Source of the DNA: Bolinopsis microptera
Taxonomy: Eukaryota; Ctenophora; Tentaculata; Lobata; Bolinopsidae
Assembly: GCF_026151205.1 (NCBI RefSeq)
Contig: NC_087081.1
Span: 6,815,246-6,879,245 of the forward strand
Reading direction: 5' to 3'
DNA length: 64,000 bases
The notes beneath the pieces were generated by a model that saw nothing but the letters and a program-made list of their open reading frames with translations, had not been told where the DNA came from and made no database searches. The position numbers were made by a program, and so were the translations under genes. Below, piece after piece: positions 23,701-35,700 of this stretch. Each line of letters begins with the position of its first letter. Within the stretch, counting starts at the first letter, position 1.

Positions 23701-26700
23701 TGACGTCATCAAGTTAACCGTTTTTAAAACTTGATTTTTGACAAAGTAATAACTTTTAAAAATGATTTTACACCATTAAAAAGTAATTTTATTCAAAATC
23801 TGAGGAAATTTTCATCTTAGATAATTGTTCAAGCATTCTGAAAATCTACCGGAAAGTTTTTCTAGCTTGCTCCTTCATAAAGATATTCGTCATTGAAGTT
23901 TGTGCTTTTTTGAAGAATTATTTTATAAAAACGTCAATTTTGCGATTTAGTATTCTCTGGTGTTGGGCCATGCCTTGGGTTGTGGAGCTCAGTTCTGCTT
24001 CCTATAGATATAAATTGTGCATTAGGCTAGTTTTAAAGTTAAAAATCGGAAAGTTGCACACGTGGGGACACGCCCAAATTGATAGAAAATTGATAGAAAA
24101 TTGCTAAAATCACTGAAAATTGCTGTTTTCGTCATTTTCTGTCAACTTTAGAGTGCCGTTGTGATAACAGTTCTTCTTGAAATACTTTAAAACTTTGCAT
24201 GCTTATCAAGCTATATATACAACAATTACATGCAAAATTTTACGGCGATTCAATATTGGATGCGCACGCAACGTCCGCTCAAAGTTTGCACGTGCGAAAG
24301 GTGAGAATTTTGCTCATTTGTGATTTCCAACAAATTCTGCTTTGCCACGACAGTTTAATGTCATTATAAATGAATTTAATGCCAACTTGAATGAGTATTA
24401 AGTGGCATATTCAGTCAGTGATCGACCGATATGCTTACCTAAACACAAGGAAATGTTTTTAAAGGAAAAATTTCGAAATTGTTGAAACTTCCTCCTTATT
24501 AATGAAGATATCAGTTTATATTTCGACTTTATAAAGTACCCTGACATTATAATCAAAAAGAGATGATATTTGACCAAAACCCATAATCATGGGTAGAGTG
24601 GACCGCTGCCAGTGTCTCTCTTTCCCAAACAAAAGGAAATGATATTAATTTGATTGACCGTTCTCAAATGCAAAATGATACCGAGAATGAAATCGGTCGC
24701 TCGCTTTTCCCATTCATTTACAATTGTAATAGATTAAGAAGAACTACCCAAAGGCAGCTGTACTCAGCAATAAAGATTCAATAAACTTCAGCTAATTCAA
24801 TAAGTAATAACTACCACCCTTACCCCGAAATACTAGGTATCGACCCGAACGCAACCCAAAGAGATTTTTACAGCATCTGATTGATGTACCTAATCAATCG
24901 AAACTTATTACAATCCGTAAGCCGTGAATGAATGGGAAAAGCGAGCGACCGATTTCATTCTCGGTATCATTTTGCATTTGAGAACGGTCAATCAAATTAA
25001 TATCATTTCCTTTTGTTTGGGAAAGAGAGACACTGGCAGCGGTCCACTCTACCCATGATTATGGGTTTTGGTCAAATATTGTTATATGGTAGTGAGGTTT
25101 GGAACACAACCAGGCACCATGTAAATCTGTTGATGAAGTAGGAGTAGGAGAGATCGTTTGAAGCTACCGGCAATAGCGCAGACAGCTTCTACAAGCTTGT
25201 AAACAACAGCAATTGTTATTGAAAACCTTTGTTTGCACCTCGACTTCTTATCACGTTTTTGTAAAATATAGTGAGAAGGAGCTGCGGTTTCGTAGAATCT
25301 CTTGAAATGTTGCTTTTACTTTTACATTGAGTTTGATTTTATAAAACTTTAACCGCAACCGCTGACGTGTTTTTCGTTGCCAAAACGTCACTGTACACTG
25401 AGGTCAAACTGTGATAAAAGGATCATATATTCTATAATATATTCCTCTGATCTGATATTTAATAGGCTTGTTGCTACTAGTGAAACTCTTATGATCCGGA
25501 TTATATCATAGTTTTGTGGTTATCTTTTTAATTGCTTTTTACTGTCATCAGTCATATCCTTGCAGCCACGATTATAGTGGTCTCATGTTTGTTATGTATA
25601 AAAGATAGACAGTTGTCTGAATTTGAAGCCGTGCTAGTTTTGTATAGTGTTAGGTAATATTTTATAAGTAATAATAAAGAATTTATTCGTTCTTTATTGT
25701 GATATTTTTAATTATTTCTTGTTTTTTTATCCTTGCATAAGTAATATTTAAACAAAAATATTACTTATATATTTTTATATTTCTTATATTGTTCAGTGAT
25801 ATTTTTTAAATATTTTAACGTATATGAAGTTCTAGACAAAATTGTCTATAAAAGAATAATTAAGGCTGTTTAATTATAAACCAACCTTAATAAGAAACCT
25901 TATCAGTAATAGAGACCGCATCGCACTGCAGCGAATATCATAATAATATATCTTCTTAATGATTTCCTACTGCCTAATTCTCTGTTATTAAATACTTATC
26001 CAGCTTCATGTTTCTAATTAAAATCTTTCTTACAACCAATATAATGTTTCTTACAATTTGAATTAAATCTCAACGGACAAATAAGAATTGTAAAACTGTA
26101 TAATATGGAAGCTGAGGCTCTGTAGACGTAGTCCAGTTTGTACGCTGACAGTGTTCTCGACTTTTCCACTGCAGACAGACAGCAAATTTTCATGTCTGGA
26201 TTGCTTGCTTGCGTCCTGTTCCCGATAACTTTTCACAGCTAATATGGTCATGTTGTTATGGTAACATTACCATATAAGGAATCAGGGGAAGATTGTGGTA
26301 GAAAAGCTGGACTCAGATGATGATAAGTATGACGGTGCCAAACGTATCGCGTATTTCGCGATAAACTTTTTCCGAATATTTTAGATATTTTCAACAATCA
26401 GTGCGAGGGTACTGCGCATTGTCACAATGCGCATTTGTCACACAATGATTGTGTGACAAATAATAAATTTCCAACACGTTCAAACACTTTACTATATACT
26501 TTAAAAACACGTACCTACATTACAAACACGTACAGAATGCAGCACTGAGGAGTTAATGGACCGTGATATTACAACAACTCCAGTTATAACACCAGTTATA
26601 AATATAACACTAATCAGAAGTGTGTTCTGGAAGGTTTATCGCCTGAAGACTCACTTCACCCAAATGTCGACACCTGGAACTGTTCTCGAACTGTTCTGCC

Positions 26701-29700
26701 GCGGATCTTATTGCGACCGCCAGAATTGTCGGCCAATGAAATGCCAGCAAACAGAATTGTCGGCCAATGAAATGCCAGCAATCAGGCCATGTGGTGGGTT
26801 TAATCACAGAGAGTTTTAACGTTTGGCGCTATAATAGTCGGCTGTTTTGGTCCCACTATGCAGCCTGCAGGACCCTCTTAGTCAATCTTAAGATTTTGTA
26901 TTTTAAAGTTTTAATACATTTTTAAAAGATGAGTTAGCACAGTTGAACAAACTGATTTGGTTCCAGTAGGATATGGTTCACTCTAACCATTGGTTAAGTG
27001 GAATCCGAATGTTCAATTCATGAACTTGTTAAAGTTTGATATAATAGTCACGACAGGTAGTTCTTTCAGAAGTTTTTCTAAACATATTTTCACGATAACT
27101 ATAAGGCCATTGACCGGACCAGCATCAATCTTGTATTGTCGTTACGTAAATGGATTCCGCGGTGGAAGTTAGGTGTTTATGTCAATTTCCATAACAGTCA
27201 AAAGAAAACATTGTACCGGAGCCGTGCGGTCTGATTAGTAAAATTATTTAAAAGACCCAATCCAAGAAATAAAATAAACTTGGGAACTTCGATCACAAGT
27301 GTGGACGATTAGATTTTAAAAAAGCAATTTTTCTATCTTCGCCACCTCAGCCACCGTAAACGTCCCCGAAACAATTTACTTTAGCTGGTTGTGCATGATT
27401 TGTGTAAACGTTGTTCATTCGTAAACAAAATTGTGATCTGCATTTGTTTGTAATCTAGCAAAATTAGTCAGTTACACATTAATGCTTTGTTCTTAAGTCT
27501 CATTTTCAAGGAAAAGATTCGATATAAATTTTTACCATTTCCTGTTTTAGTTTACAACCTTTATAAATATAATTTAACAAAATTAAATCACCAACCCAGA
27601 ACTCTATCGACCACAAAAAGCCAATCCACGTAATCAAAAGCAGTTGGCACTATTTCAGCCATTAGTCAACACTATGAAGTGCAATTCTTGCCAGGATAAG
27701 CACAGTTAATTTCCTCCTCTGCTTTCTAACTAGGACAGTATAGGACTACTTGTACGGCTCTAGGGAATAGGTGGCCTAGTGGTTAGAGCATCCGCCTTCT
27801 GCGCAGAAGGTTCAGGGTTCGAATCCCAGTGTCACCTAGTCTAGGGAGTAGCTAAGGATCCATTGGATCTATGCGATCTCCTCGGTCGACTCAGCCGAAT
27901 GATAGGAAACTTAATTGAGGGTTAAATGAGGTGGGGTACCCGTGACCTGTTAAAAGTTCAAGAAACTTCCTAGGATACCCCTTCAGTGCATACTGTAAAC
28001 ATAGTGCTATTAACTATTAACTATTAACTATTGTTCAACGGGCGGGCCAGACCCTTTTATGACCAGACATAGCTTTATTTTATAGAGTGGAAATCCTTGG
28101 GTGGAGCTATCAAAGGATTCGCTCTGCGGGGCCCGGTCAGAAGTCCTTCAGCTCGGTTTAGAGTTTTAGGCCAGAGACCGGTGACTACATTAAAAGAAAA
28201 TAAGGAGAACTAGACAAATGTATCTTCTCTCCAGATTGGGATGTTTATTTTTTGACCCGGCTTGCTTTGAGCTAAGGTTTCTCGACTATAGTTTTATAGT
28301 TTAAAAAAGATAAAATTACAGAGAATCTCGTCAACTTTTCATTCTAAGTTTTAACAGAGTCCACAGATTCAATAGCAGTGGTCCTAAATTCTCACTGAGA
28401 GATGCACGTTCATTATTTTATGATTAGTGTATTGCAACTGTTGCTTGAACAGTGTTTACTTGCTTGATTACAGCCATTTTAATTTTTTGATAAATTGCTG
28501 CTGTTTAATTTATATGCTCTTTGTGTTAGGTCTGACAGCAAATAGCCCCGCTAGTGCCTCTTTTTGTGACTCAACTATAAGTTTTCTCATCTTGATTAAA
28601 CTTATCCACCCTCCCGTGTAGCAAATTTAAACACAAGGATATAAGTTTCCTTACCTTTCTCAAACCAATGTACCCTCCCTGTTTAGCATGTTCAAACAAA
28701 TGGATAAATTTCCTTGATCAAACTAATCCACCCTCCCCGTCTAGCTGATCAAACTAATCCACCCTCCCTGTCTAGCTGATCAAACTAATCCACCCTCCCC
28801 GTCTAGCTGATCAAACTAATCCACCCTCCCCGTATAGCTGATCAAACTAATCCACCCTCCCCGTATAGCTGCTCAAACTAATCCACCCTTCCCGTCTAGC
28901 TGATCAAACTAATCCACCCTCCCCGTCTAGCTGATAAAACTAATCCACCCTCCCCGTGTAGCTGATCAAACTAATCCACCCTCCCCGTCTAGCTGATCAA
29001 ACTAATCCACCCTCCCCGTCTAGCTGATCAAACTAATCCACCCTCCCCGTATAGCTGATCAAACTAATCCACCCTCCCCGTCTAGCTGATCAAACTAATC
29101 CACCCTCCCCGTCTAGCTGATCAAACTAATCCACCCTCCCCGTCTAGCTGATCAAACTAATCCACCCTCCCCGTCTAGCTGATAAAACAAATCCACCCTC
29201 CCCGTGTAGCTGATCAAACTAATCCACCCTCCCCGTGTAGCTGATCAAACTAATCCACCCTCCCCGTCTAGCTGATCAAACTAATCCACCCTCCCCGTCT
29301 AGCTGATCAAACTAATCCACCCTCCCCGTCTAGCTGATAAAACTAATCCACCCTCCCCGTCTAGCTGATCAAACTAATCCACCCTCCCCGTGTAGCTGAT
29401 CAAACTAATCCACCCTCCCCGTGTAGCTGATCAAACTAATCCACCCTCCCCGTCTAGCTGATCAAACTAATCCACCCTCCCCGTCTAGCTGCTCAAACTA
29501 ATCCACCCTCCCCGTCTAGCTGATCAAACTAATCCACCCTCCCCGTATAGCTGATCAAACTAATCCACCCTCCCCGTCTAGCTGATCAAACTAATCCACC
29601 CTCCCCGTGTAGCTGATCAAACTAATCCACCCTCCCCGTCTAGCTGATCAAACTAATCCACCCTCCCCGTGTAGCTGATCAAACTAATCCACCCTCCCCG

Positions 29701-32700
29701 TGTAGCTGATAAAACTAATCCACCCTCCCCGTGTAGCTGATCAAACTAATCCACCCTCCCCGTCTAGCTGATCAAACTAATCCACCCTCCCCGTCTAGCT
29801 GATCAAACTAATCCACCCTCCCCGTGTAGCTGATCAAACTAATCCACCCTCCCCGTCTAGCTGATCAAACTAATCCACCCTCCCCGTCTAGCTGATCAAA
29901 CTAACCCACCCTCCCCGTCTAGCTGATCAAACTAATCCACCCTCCCCGTCTAGCTGATCAAACTAATCCACCCTCCCCGTCTAGCTGATCAAACTAATCC
30001 ACCCTCCCCGTCTAGCTGATCAAACTAATCCACCCTCCCCGTCTAGCTGATCAAACTAATCCACCCTCCCCGTGTAGCTGATCAAACTAATCCACCCTCC
30101 CCGTGTAGCTGATCAAACTAATCCACCCTCCCCGTCTAGCTGATCAAACTAATCCACCCTCCCCGTCTAGCTGATCAAACTAATCCACCCTCCCCGTCTA
30201 GCTGATCAAACTAATCCACCCTCCCCGTCTAGCTGATCAAACTAATCCACCCTCCCCGTCTAGCTGATCAAACTAATCCACCCTCCCCGTCTAGCTGATC
30301 AAACTAATCCACCCTCCCCGTCTAGCTGATCAAACTAATCCACCCTCCCCGTCTAGCTGATCAAACTAATCCACCCTCCCCGTCTAGCTGATCAAACTAA
30401 TCCACCCTCCCCGTCTAGCTGATCAAACTAATCCACCCTCCCCGTCTAGCTGATCAAACTAATCCACCCTCCCCGTCTAGCTGATCAAACTAATCCACCC
30501 TCCCCGTGTAGCTGATCAAACTAATCCACCCTCCCCGTCTAGCTGATCAAACTAATCCACCCTCCCCGTCTAGCTGATCAAACTAATCCACCCTCCCCGT
30601 GTAGCTGATCAAACTAATCCACCCTCCCCGTCTAGCTGATCAAACTAATCCACCCTCCCCGTCTAGCTGATCAAACTAATCCACCCTCCCCGTCTAGCTG
30701 ATCAAACTAATCCACCCTCCCCGTCTAGCTGATCAAACTAATCCACCCTCCCCGTCTAGCTGATCAAACTAATCCACCCTCCCCGTCTAGCTGATCAAAC
30801 TAATCCACCCTCCCCGTCTAGCTGATCAAACTAATCCACCCTCCCCGTCTAGCTGATCAAACTAATCCACCCTCCCCGTCTAGCTGATCAAACTAATCCA
30901 CCCTCCCCGTCTAGCTGATCAAACTAATCCACCCTCCCCGTCTAGCTGATCAAACTAATCCACCCTCCCCGTCTAGCTGATCAAACTAATCCACCCTCCC
31001 CGTCTAGCTGATCAAACTAATCCACCCTCCCCGTCTAGCTGATCAAACTAATCCACCCTCCCCGTCTAGCTGATCAAACTAATCCACCCTCCCCGTCTAG
31101 CTGATCAAACTAATCCACCCTCCCCGTCTAGCTGATCAAACTAATCCACCCTCCCCGTCTAGCTGATCAAACTAATCCACCCTCCCCGTCTAGCTGATCA
31201 AACTAATCCACCCTCCCCGTCTAGCTGATCAAACTAATCCACCCTCCCCGTCTAGCTGATCAAACTAATCCACCCTCCCCGTCTAGCTGATCAAACTAAT
31301 CCACCCTCCCCGTCTAGCTGATCAAACTAATCCACCCTCCCCGTCTAGCTGATCAAACTAATCCACCCTCCCCGTCTAGCTGATCAAACTAATCCACCCT
31401 CCCCGTCTAGCTGATCAAACTAATCCACCCTCCCCGTCTAGCTGATCAAACTAATCCACCCTCCCCGTCTAGCTGATCAAACTAATCCACCCTCCCCGTC
31501 TAGCTGATCAAACTAATCCACCCTCCCCGTATAGCTGATCAAACTAATCCACCCTCCCCGTCTAGCTGATCAAACTAATCCACCCTCCCCGTCTAGCTGA
31601 TCAAACTAATCCACCCTCCCCGTCTAGCTGATCAAACTAATCCACCCTCCCCGTCTAGCTGATCAAACTAATCCACCCTCCCCGTCTAGCTGATCAAACT
31701 AATCCACCCTCCCCGTCTAGCTGATCAAACTAATCCACCCTCCCCGTCTAGCTGATCAAACTAATCCACCCTCCCCGTCTAGCTGATCAAACTAATCCAC
31801 CCTCCCCGTCTAGCTGATCAAACTAATCCACCCTCCCCGTCTAGCTGATCAAACTAATCCACCCTCCCCGTCTAGCTGATCAAACTAATCCACCCTCCCC
31901 GTCTAGCTGATCAAACTAATCCACCCTCCCCGTCTAGCTGATCAAACTAATCCACCCTCCCCGTCTAGCTGATCAAACTAATCCACCCTCCCCGTCTAGC
32001 TGATCAAACTAATCCACCCTCCCCGTCTAGCTGATCAAACTAATCCACCCTCCCCGTCTAGCTGATCAAACTAATCCACCCTCCCCGTCTAGCTGATCAA
32101 ACTAATCCACCCTCCCCGTCTAGCTGATCAAACTAATCCACCCTCCCCGTCTAGCTGATCAAACTAATCCACCCTCCCCGTCTAGCTGATCAAACTAATC
32201 CACCCTCCCCGTCTAGCTGATCAAACTAATCCACCCTCCCCGTCTAGCTGATCAAACTAATCCACCCTCCCCGTCTAGCTGATCAAACTAATCCACCCTC
32301 CCCGTCTAGCTGATCAAACTAATCCACCCTCCCCGTCTAGCTGATCAAACTAATCCACCCTCCCCGTCTAGCTGATCAAACTAATCCACCCTCCCCGTCT
32401 AGCTGATCAAACTAATCCACCCTCCCCGTCTAGCTGATCAAACTAATCCACCCTCCCCGTCTAGCTGATCAAACTAATCCACCCTCCCCGTCTAGCTGAT
32501 CAAACTAATCCACCCTCCCCGTCTAGCTGATCAAACTAATCCACCCTCCCCGTCTAGCTGATCAAACTAATCCACCCTCCCCGTGTAGCTGATCAAACTA
32601 ATCCACCCTCCCCGTCTAGCTGATCAAACTAATCCACCCTCCCCGTCTAGCTGATCAAACTAATCCACCCTCCCCGTCTAGCTGATCAAACTAATCCACC

Positions 32701-35700
32701 CTCCCCGTCTAGCTGATCAAACTAATCCACCCTCCCCGTCTAGCTGATCAAACTAATCCACCCTCCCCGTCTAGCTGATCAAACTAATCCACCCTCCCCG
32801 TGTAGCTGATCAAACTAATCCACCCTCCCCGTCTAGCTGATCAAACTAATCCACCCTCCCCGTCTAGCTGATCAAACTAATCCACCCTCCCCGTGCTAGC
32901 TGATCAAACTAATCCACCCTCCCCGTCTAGCTGATCAAACTAATCCACCCTCCCCGTGTAGCTGATCAAACTAATCCACCCTCCCCGTCTAGCTGATCAA
33001 ACTAATCCACCCTCCCCGTCTAGCTGATCAAACTAATCCACCCTCCCCGTCTAGCTGATCAAACTAATCCACCCTCCCCGTCTAGCTGATCAAACTAATC
33101 CACCCTCCCCGTCTAGCTGATCAAACTAATCCACCCTCCCCGTCTAGCTGATCAAACTAATCCACCCTCCCCGTGTAGCTGATCAAACTAATCCACCCTC
33201 CCCGTCTAGCTGATCAAACTAATCCACCCTCCCCGTGTAGCTGATCAAACTAATCCACCCTCCCCGTGTAGCTGATCAAACTAATCCACCCTCCCCGTTA
33301 GCTGATCAAACTAATCCACCCTCCCCGTGTAGCTGATCAAACTAATCCACCCTCCCCGTCTAGCTGATCAAACTAATCCACCCTCCCCGTCTAGCTGATC
33401 AAACTAATCCACCCTCCCCGTTAGCTGATCAAACTAATCCACCCTCCCCGTGTAGCTGATCAAACTAATCCACCCTCCCCGTCTAGCTGATCAAACTAAT
33501 CCACCCTCCCCGTCTAGCTGATCAAACTAATCCACCCTCCCCGTCTAGCTGATCAAACTAATCCACCCTCCCCGTCTAGCTGATCAAACTAATCCACCCT
33601 CCCCGTGTAGCTGATCAAACTAATCCACCCTCCCCGTGTAGCTGATCAAACTAATCCACCCTCCCCGTTAGCTGATCAAACTAATCCACCCTCCCCGTCT
33701 AGCTGATCAAACTAATCCACCCTCCCCGTCTAGCTGATCAAACTAATCCACCCTCCCCGTCTAGCTGATCAAACTAATCCACCCTCCCCGTCTAGCTGAT
33801 CAAACTAATCCACCCTCCCCGTCTAGCTGATCAAACTAATCCACCCTCCCCGTCTAGCTGATCAAACTAATCCACCCTCCCCGTCTAGCTGATCAAACTA
33901 ATCCACCCTCCCCGTCTAGCTGATCAAACTAATCCACCCTCCCCGTCTAGCTGATCAAACTAATCCACCCTCCCCGTGTAGCTGATCAAACTAATCCACC
34001 CTCCCCGTCTAGCTGATCAAACTAATCCACCCTCCCCGTCTAGCTGATCAAACTAATCCACCCTCCCCGTCTAGCTGATCAAACTAATCCACCCTCCCCG
34101 TCTAGCTGATCAAACTAATCCACCCTCCCCGTGTAGCTGATCAAACTAATCCACCCTCCCCGTATAGCTGCTCAAACTAATCCACCCTCCCCGTCTAGCT
34201 GATCAAACTAACCCACCCTCCCCGTCTAGCTGATCAAACTAATCCACCCTCCCCGTATAGCTGATTAAACTAATCCACCCTCCCCGTGTAGCTGATCAAA
34301 CTAATCCACCCTCCCCGTGTAGCTGATCAAACTAATCCACCCTCCCCGTCTAGCTGATCAAACTAATCCACCCTCCCCGTCTAGCTGATCAAACTAATCC
34401 ACCCTCCCCGTCTAGCTGATCAAACTAATCCACCCTCCCCGTGTAGCTGATCAAACTAATCCACCCTCCCCGTGTAGCTGATCAAACTAATCCACCCTCC
34501 CCGTCTAGCTGATCAAACTAATCCACCCTCCCCGTCTAGCTGATCAAACTAATCCACCCTCCCCGTCTAGCTGATCAAACTAATCCACCCTCCCCGTCTA
34601 GCTGATCAAACTAATCCACCCTCCCCGTCTAGCTGATCAAACTAATCCACCCTCCCCGTCTAGCTGCTCAAACTAATCCACCCTCCCCGTCTAACTGATC
34701 AAACTAATCCACCCTCCCCGTCTAGCTGATCAAACTAATCCACCCTCCCCGTGTAGCTGATCAAACTAATCCCACCCTCCCCGTATAGCTGCTCAAACTA
34801 ATCCACCCTCCCCGTCTAGCTGATCAAACTAACCCACCCTCCCCGTCTAGCTGATCAAACTAATCCACCCTCCCCGTCTAACTGATTAAACTAATCCACC
34901 CTCCCCGTGTAGCTGATCAAACTAATCCACCCTCCCCGTCTAGCTGATCAAACTAATCCACCCTCCCCGTCTAGCTGATCAAACTAATCCACCCTCCCCG
35001 TGTAGCTGATCAAACTAATCCACCCTCCCCGTCTAGCTGATCAAACTAATCCACCCTCCCCGTCTAGCTGATCAAACTAATCCACCCTCCCCGTCTAGCT
35101 GATCAAACTAATCCACCCTCCCCGTCTAGCTGATCAAACTAATCCACCCTCCCCGTGTAGCTGATCAAACTAATCCACCCTCCCCGTCTAGCTGATCAAA
35201 CTAATCCACCCTCCCCGTCTAGCTGCTCAAACTAATCCACCCTCCCCGTGTAGCTGATCAAACTAATCCACCCTCCCCGTGTAGCTGATCAAACTAATCC
35301 ACCCTCCCCGTCTAGCTGATCAAACTAATCCACCCTCCCCGTCTAGCTGATCAAACTAATCCACCCTCCCCGTGTAGCTGATCAAACTAATCCACCCTCC
35401 CCGTCTAGCTGATCAAACTAATCCACCCTCCCCGTGTAGCTGATCAAACTAATCCACCCTCCCCGTCTAGCTGATCAAACTAATCCACCCTCCCCGTCTA
35501 GCTGATCAAACTAATCCACCCTCCCCGTGTAGCTGATCAAACTAATCCACCCTCCCCGTCTAGCTGATAAAACTAATCCACCCTCCCCGTCTAGCTGATA
35601 AAACTAATCCACCCTCCCCGTGTAGCTGATCAAACTAATCCACCCTCCCCGTCTAGCTGATCAAACTAATCCACCCTCCCCGTCTAGCTGATCAAACTAA

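Larger units (their letters stand above)
25261..27333 (+). other. Intron of the large gene, middle part
   Basis: AT-rich, no exon recognised. It contains the twin hairpins at 26413-26460 and a 31-bp direct duplication at 26721-26782. Confidence 0.4.

Noticed and set aside
27768-27839. Functional tRNA gene
   Set aside because: A and B boxes are good, but the anticodon loop is malformed and the acceptor stem does not pair in the box-defined register; a SINE body and tail follow.
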